NCBI RefSeq assembly: GCF_002929495.1
Contig: NZ_PJJJ01000030.1
Location: 114,414 to 178,413 of the forward strand
Direction: 5' to 3'
From: Cryobacterium sp. Y82
GTDB lineage: Bacteria; Actinomycetota; Actinomycetes; Actinomycetales; Microbacteriaceae
Length of the DNA: 64,000 bases
The notes beneath the pieces were generated by a model. That model saw only the letters and a program-made list of their open reading frames with translations. It had not been told where the DNA came from and did not search any database. Below are positions 24,901-35,212 of the stretch, in pieces (the first letter of the stretch is position 1; each line of letters opens with the position of its first letter). The position numbers and the translations under genes are program-made.

Positions 24901-26595
24901 CTAGGAGCCGGCGCAGTAGGTCAGGGTGATCTCGGAACGCTGGGCGATGTCGCCAGGCGCCAACGACTGGGCCTTAATCGGAGAACCGGACTCCTGGGCG
25001 CAGGTGTAATCCGGTTCAGAGAGCGGCGTGAGACTTTCATTGCTGACAAGGTCGATCGCGGCTACGAGGGACTGGCCGGTCAGGTCCCCGAGGGTGACGA
25101 GCCCGCTCGATACGGTGTAGTTGACGGTGACGCCGGCAAACTCGGATGCTGACGCGGCCGGATCGGTGCGCAGGACGACGTCGGCCGCCACCGTGGGCGA
25201 GTTCTCGGCGGTGACCGATCCCGAAACGAAACCGAGCCCTTCGATCGCGGCTTGGGCATCCGCTACGGGTTGGTTGGTGACGTCGGGAACCACAACGGGC
25301 ACCGGGCCGGTGGAGACGAAGACCTTGATCACGTCCGAGGGGTTGACGATGGTGTCGGCCGGAGGGTCGCTGCGAATAACCTGGTCTGCGGGCACCGTGG
25401 TACTCGATTCCTCGGCGCGGGTGGCCGCGAGATCCAGGTCGAGGAGCGCGTTTTGGGCCTCATCGTAACTCTGGCCGGTGAGTGAAGGCACTTGGCGTGA
25501 GCTGTCGGGTAGTTCCACCGACGGTTGCAGGTTCGCGACCCAGATCATGACCGCCACGACGATGACGACGACGCAGACTATTCCAGCCCAGACCCAGATC
25601 ACGGGAGGGCGTCGCTGTGTGCGCACCATCGTCGTATCTTCGGAGAGCTGCTTGAGCGCCAGGGCCGAACCGGTGACGGCGGTGGGCGCGGAGCCGAAGA
25701 GTCCGGCGCCGACCTCTTCGCCGGAATGATGGATGGGAATCTGGCCGGATCCGGCGGTCTCGACATCACCCCGAAACTCCACGGCGCTCTGGTATCGGGC
25801 GAATCGGTCCTTGGCTAGGGCGCGCAGCACGACCGAGTCGAGGGCGGGCGATACCCGGGGGTTGAGCGCCGACGGCTTGACCGGCATCTCACTGACGTGT
25901 TGGTAAGCAACGGCCACGGGCGTGTCACCGCGAAACGGCGGTCGACCGGTGAGCATTTCGAACAGCACCACACCGGTCGAATACAGGTCGGTGCGCGCAT
26001 CGACGGATTCACCCTTGGCCTGCTCGGGGGAGAAGTAGGCAGCCGTGCCGAGAATTGCCGTGGTCTGGGCGACCGTGGTGGCCGAGTCGGAGATAGCACG
26101 GGCGATGCCGAAGTCCATCACCTTCACCTGGCCGGACTTGGTGATCATGATATTACCCGGCTTGATGTCGCGGTGTACGACTCCCGCCCGGTGGGAGTAT
26201 TCGAGTGCGGTCAAAACCCCGTCGATGATGCGCACAGCTTCTGCGGCTTCGATCGGGCCCTCATGAATGATGTCCTTGAGCAGCCGTCCGTCAACGTGTT
26301 CCATGACGATGAACGGGATCTGCGAGTCGTGGCCCGACTCGTCGGTGACGGTCTCCTCACCGGCATCGAACACGCGCACAATCGTCGGGTGCGCCATGCG
26401 TGCGGCGGCTTGCGCTTCCTGGCGGAAACGGGTGCGAAACGCAGGGTCGGCCGCGAGGGTCGACTTGAGCAGCTTGATGGCTACCGTCCGACCGAGCCGG
26501 GAATCGGTGCCGATGTGCACATCGGACATGCCACCACGGCCCAGCAGGGCCCCGACACGATAGCGACCGGCGATCAAACGACCAGAGTCAGCCAC
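24901..26595 (-). CDS. pknB: Serine/threonine protein kinase PknB with PASTA domains
   Basis: 564 residues. The kinase domain (about 10-275) has the ATP-binding lysine K41 (VAIK), HRD at 141-143 and DFG at 161-163. A juxtamembrane segment with threonines leads to one span (332-354), then about three PASTA repeats (starting VPSLTGQSYDEAQ, VVPDVTNQPVADAQ and LGDLTGQSLVAAID) that bind peptidoglycan fragments or lipid II. It controls growth and division. GTG 26595 was chosen for the GGGGGAG about 7 bases upstream; the frame reads back to 26613. It is the last gene of the cluster. Confidence 0.96.
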   Translation of the reverse strand: MADSGRLIAGRYRVGALLGRGGMSDVHIGTDSRLGRTVAIKLLKSTLAADPAFRTRFRQEAQAAARMAHPTIVRVFDAGEETVTDESGHDSQIPFIVMEHVDGRLLKDIIHEGPIEAAEAVRIIDGVLTALEYSHRAGVVHRDIKPGNIMITKSGQVKVMDFGIARAISDSATTVAQTTAILGTAAYFSPEQAKGESVDARTDLYSTGVVLFEMLTGRPPFRGDTPVAVAYQHVSEMPVKPSALNPRVSPALDSVVLRALAKDRFARYQSAVEFRGDVETAGSGQIPIHHSGEEVGAGLFGSAPTAVTGSALALKQLSEDTTMVRTQRRPPVIWVWAGIVCVVVIVVAVMIWVANLQPSVELPDSSRQVPSLTGQSYDEAQNALLDLDLAATRAEESSTTVPADQVIRSDPPADTIVNPSDVIKVFVSTGPVPVVVPDVTNQPVADAQAAIEGLGFVSGSVTAENSPTVAADVVLRTDPAASASEFAGVTVNYTVSSGLVTLGDLTGQSLVAAIDLVSNESLTPLSEPDYTCAQESGSPIKAQSLAPGDIAQRSEITLTYCAGS

Positions 26596-26671
26596 GTACG
26601 CACTCCCCCACAATCAGACCGTATTCGGGTTGGACACAGTGACGCCCACTTTACCGCACGGACTTGGAAAG

Positions 26672-28384
26672 TTACTCTCCGAGCGCAGTGTCGCCAGTGA
26701 CGAGCACTTCGGCGGCCGGGGAGAATTCAGAACTGATCTGACCGCAGAAATATCGAAACTTTACCGTGAAATTTTCTGTACCGGCGGTGATCGTAGCCGT
26801 AGTTGTTTGAGCGTTGGTCGGATTTGCCGAGGTGATGACGGCGGCACCGCCCTCCGTGACAACCTCATAGCCGGCCAGGGTCTGGCCGGTCGGGCAGGTC
26901 TGGGCGTTCCAGTTCACAGTGACAGTCCCTGCCGGAGCGGCCGGTGACGGTGTCGCGGTCGGAGGTGCTGTTGGCGTGCTCGGCATCGCAACCGGCCCGT
27001 AGGTGGTGAGCGTGATCGTTGAACCGGCCGGAACGGGGCCCCTGGGGTTGACCAGATACACCCGGTCAACGTCCTCCGCGGTCGCAGCCGCATTGCCGGG
27101 TTCGACGTCAGCGACAAATCCCATCTCCACGAGCAAAGCTGCGGCCTCGGCGCTGGGCTTTCCGATGAAGTCGTCGGGATTGACCGACGTATTGGTCGGT
27201 GTGGGTGTCGGCGTTGGGCTCGGTGTCGGTGTCGGTATTGGCGACGGTGTGGGTTTGGTCGACGGCGTCGCCGACGTCTCGGCAGGAACCGGCGTCTCGT
27301 TGTTCTGGTTGAACAGGGCGATGAGCGTGCCGGTGAGTACGATCACGAGCAGCGTGACGAGAGCGATGAGTGGCCAGGTCCACTTGCTGCGCTTTTTCTT
27401 TTCGACATCTGCTGCAGCAGCAGCGGATGCGCGGGTGACAGGAGCACCGCTGGCCGGAAGAATGGTCGTGGCCTGGTCGGAGCCGGCACCAGGCATGAGC
27501 ATGGTGGCACTGGTGGCCGTGAGACCGCCCAAAATCGAGGGCACAGCCACTGCAGCCGCGGCCACGTCACCGCGACGCAGAGCGGATGCTGCGCGCGCAA
27601 GGTGGGCAGCCGACGCCGGCCGGTCGGCCGGGTTCTTGGCCAGGCAGGCGAAGACCAGGTTGCGCACCGGTTCGGAGACGGTTACCGGCAGGTCGGGCGC
27701 GATCTCATTGATCTGCGCCATAGCGATGGCGACCTGCGACTCACCCGTGAACGGACGTCGTCCGGCGAGGGACTCGTACGCGACGATGCCGATCGAGTAG
27801 ATGTCGGTGGTCGGCGAGGCCGGGTGACCGCTGGCCTGCTCGGGTGAGAGGTACTGTACGGTACCCATGACCTGGCCGGTCGCGGTGAGGGGCACCTGGT
27901 CGGCGATGCGGGCGATGCCGAAGTCGGTGATTTTCACTCGACCCTCTGGCGTGATGAGCAGGTTGCCTGGCTTGATGTCGCGGTGCACGAGGCCCGCGGC
28001 GTGGGCGGCGTGCAGTGCGGCCGAGGTCTGCGCGACAATGTCGAGCACCTTGTCGGTCGGTAAGACGTGTTCGCGTTCGAGAATGGTGGACAAGGCTTCG
28101 CCGGGAACGAGTTCCATGACGAGGAAGGCGCTGCCGTCTTCTTCGCCGTAGTCAAAGACATTCGCGATGCCCTCGTGGTTGACGAGTGCGGCGTGGCGGG
28201 CTTCGGCACGGAAGCGCTCAAGAAAGCCCGGGTCGCCGAGGTACTCGTCTTTCAAAATCTTGATGGCGACGCTTCGTCCGATGACGAGGTCGGTGGACTT
28301 CCACACCTCGCCCATGCCGCCGATCGCAATGCGCGACTGCAGCTCGTATCGTCCCCCGAAGGTGAGGCCTGCTGTGGGTCTCAT
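26672..28384 (-). CDS. pknA: Serine/threonine protein kinase PknA-like, extracellular proline/threonine linker
   Basis: 570 residues. Kinase lysine K42, HRD at 134-136 and DFG in ITDFGIARI are intact. After the kinase comes one span ([21 protein letters not shown]), a long Pro/Thr/Ser stretch ([10 protein letters not shown]), a single PASTA-like module ([18 protein letters not shown]), a second Pro/Thr linker, and a terminal beta-rich module containing two cysteines. Mycobacterial PknA lacks such a large extracellular part, so this is a longer lineage variant. Its ATG overlaps the pbpA stop codon by four bases. Confidence 0.94.
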   Translation of the reverse strand: MRPTAGLTFGGRYELQSRIAIGGMGEVWKSTDLVIGRSVAIKILKDEYLGDPGFLERFRAEARHAALVNHEGIANVFDYGEEDGSAFLVMELVPGEALSTILEREHVLPTDKVLDIVAQTSAALHAAHAAGLVHRDIKPGNLLITPEGRVKITDFGIARIADQVPLTATGQVMGTVQYLSPEQASGHPASPTTDIYSIGIVAYESLAGRRPFTGESQVAIAMAQINEIAPDLPVTVSEPVRNLVFACLAKNPADRPASAAHLARAASALRRGDVAAAAVAVPSILGGLTATSATMLMPGAGSDQATTILPASGAPVTRASAAAAADVEKKKRSKWTWPLIALVTLLVIVLTGTLIALFNQNNETPVPAETSATPSTKPTPSPIPTPTPSPTPTPTPTNTSVNPDDFIGKPSAEAAALLVEMGFVADVEPGNAAATAEDVDRVYLVNPRGPVPAGSTITLTTYGPVAMPSTPTAPPTATPSPAAPAGTVTVNWNAQTCPTGQTLAGYEVVTEGGAAVITSANPTNAQTTTATITAGTENFTVKFRYFCGQISSEFSPAAEVLVTGDTALGE

Positions 28385-29832
28385 TTGTTAAGCACCGCCT
28401 CTAGTACTTTCTTTGCGACAGGTGCGGCAAGTTTGTTGCCGAACCCGGTTTGTCCTTCTCCCCCGCCGTTCTCTACGAGAACGGTGATGGCGTATTGCGG
28501 GTCGTTCGCCGGTACGAAGCCGGTGAACCACAGTGTGAACGGATCTGTTGACCCGTTTTGCGCCGTGCCTGTTTTTCCCGCCACGTCAACCCCGTCTATT
28601 CTTGCATTGCTTGCCGCACCATCCTGAACGCCGTTGATCATCATGGCGGTGATCGTCGCAGCGGTTTCTTCGCTCATCACGCGCCCGAGTTCGGCCGGTT
28701 CAAAGGTTTGGATGGCACTGAGGTTGGGCGCGAGAATTTCCTGCACCAGGTTGGGCGCCATCACGACCCCGCCATTGGCGATGGCACCACTGACCATGGC
28801 CATCTGCAGCGGCGTCGCCTGAACGTTGAACTGACCGAACGCCGACTGCGCCGTCTGTGGATCGTCGAGTCCGCGCGGGTAGACGCTCTCGGAGACGTTC
28901 ATCGGAATGCTGTGGTTACTGTTGAAACCGAATTTCTCCGCCGTCTCACGGATGGCCGTGTCGCCCAGCTCGACGCCGAGTTCAGCGAACGGGATGTTGC
29001 AGGAGAGTCGTAGAGCGGTGGCGAGGGTAACCGTCTCGCCAGCGCCGCAGGGTGCTCCGCTGGAGTTCTCGATCTCACTCGTCGTGCCGGGCGCCGTATA
29101 GACGGAAGGATTCGGAAAGGTGCTCTCTGGGGTGTACTCGCCCGATTCGAGCGCGGCCGTGGTGACGACGAGCTTGAAAATCGATCCGGGAGGGTTGAGC
29201 GAATTGATCGCCCGGTTGATCAGCGGGTCGTTCGGGTCGGCCAGGAGGGCGTCGTAGCTTGCAGTGACCTCGGCGTTGTTGTGCACCGTGAGCAGATTCG
29301 GGTTGAAACCTGGTTTGGAGACCATCGCCAGGATGCGGCCGGTGGCGGGCTCTGTAACGACGACGGATCCGGTGTAGTCGCCGAGGGCATCCCAGGCGGC
29401 CTGCTGGGCGATCGGATCGATGGTCACCTCGACGGCGGCACCCTTCGGGTCCTGGCCGGTGACGAGGGCGCTGATCTTGTCGAAGAATTGGGAGTTTGAC
29501 GTGCCGGTGAGTTCGGCATTGAGGGCGAACTCGAGCCCGGTCGGTTCGCCGTTAATGGGGATGTATCCGGTGATCGGCGCGTAGAGCTCGGGATTGGTAT
29601 ACGTGCGCAGAAATTTAAAATCGTCGTCGGCCGGCATCGACTGCGCGATTGGCTCGCCGTTGACGAGGATGGCACCGCGTTCGACCTGGTAGCTGTCGTA
29701 GAGCGTGCGCGTGTTGCGCGGGTCGGCCGACAGGTTGTCGGCCTGGAAGGCCTGCACGATCGAGGTGGAGCCGAGTAGGGTGACGAACATCAGCATTACA
29801 ACGATGCTGACGCGCTTGAGTTCGCGGTTCAC
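28381..29832 (-). CDS. pbpA: Penicillin-binding protein 2 family transpeptidase PbpA
   Basis: 483 residues; class B transpeptidase anchored by one N-terminal span (about residues 8-28). The active-site motifs are S217-x-x-K220 (PGSIFK), S277-C-N279 and K420-T-G. A dimerisation module precedes the catalytic domain. It works with the SEDS protein encoded immediately upstream (no gap between genes), forming a glycosyltransferase/transpeptidase pair for septal or polar wall growth under PknA/PknB control. Confidence 0.96.
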   Translation of the reverse strand: MNRELKRVSIVVMLMFVTLLGSTSIVQAFQADNLSADPRNTRTLYDSYQVERGAILVNGEPIAQSMPADDDFKFLRTYTNPELYAPITGYIPINGEPTGLEFALNAELTGTSNSQFFDKISALVTGQDPKGAAVEVTIDPIAQQAAWDALGDYTGSVVVTEPATGRILAMVSKPGFNPNLLTVHNNAEVTASYDALLADPNDPLINRAINSLNPPGSIFKLVVTTAALESGEYTPESTFPNPSVYTAPGTTSEIENSSGAPCGAGETVTLATALRLSCNIPFAELGVELGDTAIRETAEKFGFNSNHSIPMNVSESVYPRGLDDPQTAQSAFGQFNVQATPLQMAMVSGAIANGGVVMAPNLVQEILAPNLSAIQTFEPAELGRVMSEETAATITAMMINGVQDGAASNARIDGVDVAGKTGTAQNGSTDPFTLWFTGFVPANDPQYAITVLVENGGGEGQTGFGNKLAAPVAKKVLEAVLNK

Positions 29833-31227
29833 TTAGACCACCAGCCGGGGTTGATTGCGCACGGTGTCGGAGAGCCGCAGCAACAGGGCCGCGATGATCC
29901 AGTTAGCTACGAGCGATGAGCCGCCGGCGGCCAGGAACGGGGTGGTCAGGCCGGTGAGGGGAATGACCCGGGTGACACCGCCGATGACAATGAAGCACTG
30001 CAGGGCCACGACGAAGGCGAGGCCGACAGCGAGCAATTTGCCGAAGTCATCCTGCCCGGCGAAGCCGATGCGGAACCCGCGGGCCACAAACAGAAGGTAG
30101 AGGGCGAGGATGGCGAAGATTCCGGCGAGCCCAAGCTCCTCGCCGAGGCTCGCGATGATGTAGTCGCTCTGCGGCACCGGGGTGATCTCCGGACGTCCCT
30201 GGCCCCACCCGGTGCCGAGCAGTCCGCCCTTGGCGAGGCCGAACAGCCCCTGTACGAGCTGAAAGCTGCCGCCTTTGGCGTCGTAGACAGCCGGGTTGAG
30301 GGCGTCAAGCCAGTTGGTGAAGCGTCCGTTGACGTAGTTGAGGGTCTGGCTGGCAATGACGGCGCCACCGAGGAAGAGGCTCATGCCCATGATGACCCAG
30401 CTGAGGCGGCCGGTGGCCAGGTAAAGCATGACCAGGAACAGACCGAAGTAGAGCAGGGCGGTGCCGAGGTCACGCTGAAAGATGATGACTGACATCGACA
30501 GGGCCCAGACGACGAGAATCGGACCGAGATCCCGAAAGCGGGGAAAACGAGCGCCGAGAAACTTTTTGCCGACCATGGAAAGACTGTCGCGGTTGCGCAC
30601 CAAGTAGCCGGCAAAGAACACGGCTAGGGCGATCTTGGCGATCTCACCCGGCTGGAAGGTGCCGAAACTGCCAACACTGATCCAGACCCTGGCGCCACTG
30701 ATCTCTTTGCCCAGGCCTGGAACGAGCGGTAGAAAGAGCAGGAGCACACCGACGAGGCCGGCGATGTAGGTGTAGCGAAACAGTACGCGGTGGTTACGGA
30801 TGACCAACAGCACGATAATGGCGCAGAAGATGGCCAGGGCGCTCCACACCGTCTGGCGTACGGCGGCGCTCTCCCACCCGGAGTCGTCAACGGCGATGTC
30901 GATGCGGTAGATCATGGCGATGCCGATGCCGTTGAGCACGGTGGCAATCGGCAGAATAAACGGGTCGGCATCGCGGGCGACGAAGCGCAGCACGACGTGC
31001 AGGCTGATTACCAGAACGGACAGGCCAGCGCCGAGCAGCACGAGGGTCGGGTCGAGTTCGCCGAGCGCGCCCAACTGCACCAGCACGACCGCGCCGGCAT
31101 TAATGAAGGAGGCGATAAGCAGCAGAAAAAGCTCGAGGTTGCGCAGCTTCTGCGGCAGGTGCAGGCGACGGACCGGCTCAGTCGCCGGTTGTGTCTGAAG
31201 AGCGGATGCCTTATTCAACGATTGCAC
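29833..31227 (-). CDS. rodA: SEDS-family peptidoglycan polymerase (RodA/FtsW)
   Basis: 464 residues, about ten to twelve membrane spans. SEDS signatures are visible: VWISVGSFGTFQPGEIAKIALA with the catalytic-loop region, FQRDLGTALL containing the conserved aspartate, and a C-terminal GLTTPFLAAGGSSLVANW. It polymerises glycan strands from lipid II. The start at 31227 overlaps pstP by 17 bases and a later start would not change the call. By context it is the RodA-type partner of PbpA. Confidence 0.95.
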   Translation of the reverse strand: MQSLNKASALQTQPATEPVRRLHLPQKLRNLELFLLLIASFINAGAVVLVQLGALGELDPTLVLLGAGLSVLVISLHVVLRFVARDADPFILPIATVLNGIGIAMIYRIDIAVDDSGWESAAVRQTVWSALAIFCAIIVLLVIRNHRVLFRYTYIAGLVGVLLLFLPLVPGLGKEISGARVWISVGSFGTFQPGEIAKIALAVFFAGYLVRNRDSLSMVGKKFLGARFPRFRDLGPILVVWALSMSVIIFQRDLGTALLYFGLFLVMLYLATGRLSWVIMGMSLFLGGAVIASQTLNYVNGRFTNWLDALNPAVYDAKGGSFQLVQGLFGLAKGGLLGTGWGQGRPEITPVPQSDYIIASLGEELGLAGIFAILALYLLFVARGFRIGFAGQDDFGKLLAVGLAFVVALQCFIVIGGVTRVIPLTGLTTPFLAAGGSSLVANWIIAALLLRLSDTVRNQPRLVV

Positions 31228-32440
31228 CCTTCAATCGCTCGACGATAGCCAGCGCGTCGGTCAAAGAGCCTGCGTTGATGGTTTGCTCCACCTGCTGGCG
31301 GTCGTAGACGCGCAGGTCAGAGAGAATGAGGTCGGTATCTTCGTAGACGCTGGACAGTTTGATCGGGCCGATGTCCTGCTGCACGCCCTGATAAATAGCG
31401 ACGTTGGAACCGTCAACGCCCACGAAGTAGCGGGTCTGGGTCCATTGGTAGCCGAGAACAGTGGTCGTGATGATGCTGAGCACCAGCAGAAATACACCGA
31501 CCAGCCAGGTGATCTTCCGGCGCCGGGCACGGCGAGCATCCTCTTCGATCAGCTCGGAGAGGTAGTCCTGGGAATCGGGCTCGAAATGCGTTTCACGCAC
31601 CGGATGCAGGCGGAGGGCCGGGATGCGCAGGGCCCGATTGCGGCTGGGCTCCTCCCCAAACGCGAGTGGATTCGCCGCGGAACCAACGATGACCGGGCTG
31701 TCGGTGCGCGCGACGCCTTCGCCGATGTCGACGATGACGACGGTCACATTGTCTGGAGCGCCGCCGTCGAGGCTTTCTTTAACGAGAAGGTCGGCGACAT
31801 CCTGCGCGTTCGCCCCGCTCGCCAGGGCTGAGGCCATGGCGTTGTGGGAGACGACGCCGGTGAGACCGTCGGAGCACAGCAGCCAACGGTCGCCGGCGAT
31901 CGTGGCGAGGATGGACGTATCGATCTCAGGGCTCGCCTCGACGTCGCCGAGAACGCGCATGAGTACGGAGCGGCGCGGATGCACCATGGCTTCAGCCTCG
32001 GTGATGCGGCCGCTGTCAACCAGACGCTGCACGAAGGTGTGGTCAATGGTGATCTGGGACAACTCATTATCGCGCAGCAAATAGATGCGCGAATCGCCGA
32101 TGTGCGCGATCGCGACCTCGTTCTCGAGCACCACGATAGCGCTGACGGTGGTACCCATGCCGGTGAGCTCGGCGTGCTCGAACACGGTCTCGGCCAGCTG
32201 GGCGTTGGCGCCGATGAGGGCGGCCTGCAGGGCGAATTCGGCGTCTTGGGCGCTCGCGTAGGGCTTGTCGGCCTCGATGATGCGCTTGGTCGCGATTGAT
32301 GACGCGACGTCACCACCGGCGTGGCCTCCCATACCGTCGGCGACCACAAACAGGGAGTGTCCGGCGTAACCGGAGTCCTGGTTGTTGGAGCGAACTCTGC
32401 CGACGTGGGACGTGGCCGCGCTGTGACTTACCGTCGCCAT
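31211..32440 (-). CDS. pstP: PP2C-family serine/threonine phosphatase PstP
   Basis: 409 residues. The catalytic domain covers about residues 1-235 with metal-binding aspartates in VVADGMGGHAGG (D35) and, later, in LLCSDGLTGV and GGAPDNVTVVI. A linker leads to one span (KITWLVGVFLLVLSIITTTVLGY) and an extracytoplasmic tail of about 80 residues. It removes phosphate from targets of PknA and PknB encoded in the same cluster. Its start is 3 bases from the fhaB stop codon. Confidence 0.95.
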   Translation of the reverse strand: MATVSHSAATSHVGRVRSNNQDSGYAGHSLFVVADGMGGHAGGDVASSIATKRIIEADKPYASAQDAEFALQAALIGANAQLAETVFEHAELTGMGTTVSAIVVLENEVAIAHIGDSRIYLLRDNELSQITIDHTFVQRLVDSGRITEAEAMVHPRRSVLMRVLGDVEASPEIDTSILATIAGDRWLLCSDGLTGVVSHNAMASALASGANAQDVADLLVKESLDGGAPDNVTVVIVDIGEGVARTDSPVIVGSAANPLAFGEEPSRNRALRIPALRLHPVRETHFEPDSQDYLSELIEEDARRARRRKITWLVGVFLLVLSIITTTVLGYQWTQTRYFVGVDGSNVAIYQGVQQDIGPIKLSSVYEDTDLILSDLRVYDRQQVEQTINAGSLTDALAIVERLKGAIVE

Positions 32441-32443
32441 GAC

Positions 32444-32986
32444 TTACCGCCGAAGCTCGAAGCTGGTGGCGCCGATCTTCACGGTGGCGTTCAGGGAAAT
32501 TTTAGTCGGCACGGTGACGCGGGAACCGGCCAGGAAGGTGCCATTGGTGGAGTCGAGGTCTTGCAGCATCCACTCATCGTTCCAGAGCATGAGGCGAGCG
32601 TGGTGCGTGGAGGTGTAGTCATCGCGGATGACCAGGCTGGAGTCGCTCGAACGGCCGATGGTGATGGTGTCGGTGCCCAGCGGAAACTCGGTGCCGGCTT
32701 TCGGACCGCTCGTGATGACCAGACGGGTGGTGTTCTGGCTCGTAGCCAGTTCAGCGTCGGTGGTCGGACTGGCGCGCGCTACCGGTGCGGTGAAGGCCTC
32801 GGCGGAGGGGACGGGGACTGCGGCGGAGACAGCGGATGCCGCGGGCGCGACATCCGTTTTCATCTTGCGCACGCGCTGCCCAAACAGGTCGCTGCGCAGG
32901 GCGTAGACGATGCCGAAGATGAACATCCAGAGCAGGAGGAGGAAGCCGATTCGCAGCACCAGCAGGGTTAGTTCGCTCACGTTCAT
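32444..32986 (-). CDS. fhaB: FHA-domain protein FhaB/FipA
   Basis: 180 residues. One N-terminal span (LTLLVLRIGFLLLLWMFIFGIVYAL) anchors it, an alanine-rich linker follows, and a C-terminal FHA domain carries the phosphothreonine-binding pattern (IGRSSDSSLVI, STHHARLML, DLDSTNGTFLAG). It recruits phosphorylated partners of the kinases encoded downstream. It overlaps fhaA by four bases. Confidence 0.94.
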   Translation of the reverse strand: MNVSELTLLVLRIGFLLLLWMFIFGIVYALRSDLFGQRVRKMKTDVAPAASAVSAAVPVPSAEAFTAPVARASPTTDAELATSQNTTRLVITSGPKAGTEFPLGTDTITIGRSSDSSLVIRDDYTSTHHARLMLWNDEWMLQDLDSTNGTFLAGSRVTVPTKISLNATVKIGATSFELRR

Positions 32987-33741
32987 GAGTTCGGCCCCCA
33001 GAATCCGCCCATGTCGTGGCGTTCGGTGGCCGGGTCGACCGCTGGTGCGGCGCGCGGGTACTCGCGGGAGTCTGGCGAGGCCTGGGCGAGTACGCGGAAC
33101 ACGATGCGCGTGCGGCCGATCGTGACGATCGAGTCGGGCTCGAGAATGGCCTGGGTGACGGGAGCGCCGTTGAGCTGGGAACCATTGGTGGAGCCGAGGT
33201 CACGCACTTGGGCACGGGCGCCGTCCCAAAGAATTTCGACGTGACGGCGCGAGGTGCCGGTGTCGTCGACGGTGATGTCGGCGTCAGAGCCGCGCCCAAT
33301 CACGGTTCGGGCCTTGACCAGCGGGTGCCTGGTGCCATTGATATCGAGCACCGGCGTCCAGGCGACGGTGCTCTTGACCGAGCTGGAGTCGATCTGCACC
33401 ATGCCCTCGCTGAGGCTGCGGTCGTCTTGCAGGGTGATCGTGACGCCGCCGGTGAACTGGTAGCGCTGTTCGGCGCCGTGTTTTTGCACGAGCGCGGTGA
33501 GCTCGTCGATGAGGGTGACGCCGAGCGCGCTCATGCGGGAATAGTCGGCGTGGGACATGCGCACGGTGAATCGATTGGGCGCAAGGATGCGATCCCGCGA
33601 GACTACAGCGGCCTTGGTGTCGAGCTCACGACGCAGCGCGGAGGTGATTTCCACCGGCTGCAAGCCCGATCGAAAGGTCTTGGCGAACGCTCCATTGACG
33701 GCGCGTTCCAAGCCCTTTTCAAAATTATCCAGTATGCCCAC
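32983..33741 (-). CDS. fhaA: FHA-domain protein FhaA with DUF3662 domain
   Basis: 252 residues. The N-terminal DUF3662 domain (about 1-120) begins MGILDNFEKGLERAVNGAFAK, and the FHA domain (about 140-225) has VIGRGSDADITV, SRRHVEILW and DLGSTNGSQLNG. FhaA binds phosphorylated MviN-type proteins in mycobacteria and limits wall synthesis. It is the first gene of the seven-gene minus-strand cluster; the promoter should be just upstream in 33742-34000. Confidence 0.95.
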   Translation of the reverse strand: MGILDNFEKGLERAVNGAFAKTFRSGLQPVEITSALRRELDTKAAVVSRDRILAPNRFTVRMSHADYSRMSALGVTLIDELTALVQKHGAEQRYQFTGGVTITLQDDRSLSEGMVQIDSSSVKSTVAWTPVLDINGTRHPLVKARTVIGRGSDADITVDDTGTSRRHVEILWDGARAQVRDLGSTNGSQLNGAPVTQAILEPDSIVTIGRTRIVFRVLAQASPDSREYPRAAPAVDPATERHDMGGFWGPNS

Positions 33742-34103
33742 AGGTCTCCCGATCCGGTCCGTTTGGCTATGAGCATGTTACTTGTCTCGGGTGACAACCC
33801 ACTTTGATGGCGCAAACGGCACGAACAGCCATACTACCTGCGGAGGGTCCCTGACCGAATTCCGCGCCCATTATGGGCATTCCACGGGACTTTTTTCGGT
33901 GGGTCGCGGCGAGCGGAGGCGGCGCGGCCGGGCCGGCCGGCGGCATCCGGCGGTCACCGCGCCTGTTGGCGGTGACCGCCGGATGCTAGAGCTGGCGCAG
34001 CGGCCGACAGGTGCCGCGGCCACGCAGGAGTGGCGCCATTCGTACGCCCGACGCGCCGTCGAATGGCGCTAACCCCCCTCGCAGTGTTAGCATTCCTAAG
34101 TTC
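33742..34103. promoter_or_regulatory. Intergenic region upstream of fhaA, with a long hairpin
   Basis: 362 bases without a gene. It must hold the promoter of the fhaA-pknB cluster, though I could not fix hexamers. At 33943-33986 a perfect 18-base stem (GCATCCGGCGGTCACCGC and its complement) encloses an 8-base loop, with no T run. The stretch 33905-33945 is almost pure G+C. Confidence 0.6.
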
Positions 34104-34187
34104 GCGCGAGTGGCGGAATTGGCAGACGCGCTGGCTTCAGGTGCCAGTGTTCGAAAGGACGTAGGGGTTCAAGTCCCCTCTCGCGCA
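34104..34187 (+). tRNA. tRNA-Leu (CAG)
   Basis: 84 bases with a long variable arm, as expected for a class II tRNA. Acceptor GCGCGAG pairs with CTCGCGC; the anticodon loop reads TTCAGGT, giving CAG; the T arm holds GGTTCAAGTCC. CCA is not encoded. Its last two bases begin a 120-base sequence repeated 11 kb away. Confidence 0.97.
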
Positions 34188-34305
34188 CTGTGGGTGTTTC
34201 AGGAAATTGACGTTACGTTTTCATGAAATCCAAGCGAACGGGCCGGTTGAGTAGAAATACTCGGCCGGCCTTCGGTTTTTAACGGTGTGTGCGGCACTCA
34301 CTGGC
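34186..34305 (+). repeat. 120-base direct repeat, copy 1 (tRNA-Leu side; attachment-site-like)
   Basis: From the 3' end of tRNA-Leu through a GC-rich hairpin (CGGCCGG...) with TTTTT, which looks like the tRNA terminator. The same sequence is at 45536-45655, offset exactly 11,350 bases, with 7 differences and no gaps by my alignment. Such repeats flank integrated islands; no integrase gene is visible between them. Confidence 0.9.
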
Positions 34306-35146
34306 GGTTTCGAAATGGCGCCCGCGCGTCAAATGCAAAAATGCCGGCTGGTGGGCAGGCTAAGGCTCTCAGCGAACTAAGCCTTGGTGGAGATGCGGTC
34401 TGGGTTGTCGCCGGCAGTGGCGAGCAGGTGCGCGGCAAAAAACGGGCCCACACCGCTTGCGGCTATGAGAGCCGGATTCTGCCGGCTGGCGAGTTGGCCA
34501 AGTTGGCCGTCAATAAGGGCGATATCCGCTGTCAGCACCTGATGGCGTAGAGCGAGGCGTTTCGCTGATGCCCGCAGAATCAGCTCCGGAATAGTGCCCG
34601 GTGTGGGTCGTGTGCGCGAGAGCACAACCGTGAGTTTGTTGCCGTCGTATCGGCGAAAATCTTGCCGGATGGCCTCGGGTGCGCTCACCAACAGGGCATG
34701 GATCTGATTGATGCTGGCCGTGCGCGCCTTGGTGGCAGAGGAGCGTTCCGCAAGTAAGACCCGCATCGACTCGACGTCGCCATCGCGTTGTTTCGGGGTT
34801 GATAACCCTCGCCCAGCGAGAACCGACATCGCCGCTTGGTGGGCGTCGAGGGGATCGGATTTGCCGCGCAACCGACGCTCGGCACGGTTGGCGCGAGTGA
34901 CCTCAACCACGCGCATTCCGGCATTCGCCAAAACGCGGGCAAGTTCCGCACCGTAGGAACCGGTCCCTTCGACGCCAACAGTTTCGACGATGCCGTAGGC
35001 GTGGAGGAACTCGATGATTTTGCGATAGCCGCTCCCGACAGCGAGGAACTCCCTGTCGGCGATCGGTTGTCCGTGGTCGTCAACGATAGCGACATAGTGC
35101 GTGTCTTTGTGGGTATCAACCCCGGCGAATATGGTTCGTGGTGACT
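34306..35146 (-). pseudogene. IS110-family transposase remnant, truncated at both ends
   Basis: About 256 codons are open on the minus strand from near 35144 down to a stop at 34377. The N-terminal part reads TIFAGVDTHKDTHYVAIVDD (DEDD domain, first aspartate) and continues through VGVEGTGSYGAEL and GKSDPLDAHQAA to the Transposase_20 part ASGVGPFFAAHLLATAGDNP. The usual continuation after that is replaced by a stop and degraded sequence that ends at the 120-base repeat. The 5' end, including the start codon, is cut off by the adjacent IS3-type element. It is therefore inactive. A track start at 34931 is an internal TTG only. Confidence 0.85.
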
Positions 35147-35212
35147 GGGACTGCCCCCGGTTTGGTTGACTCCTGACCTGTGGAGATTCGTCTTCACTGG
35201 AAGGATGTCATC

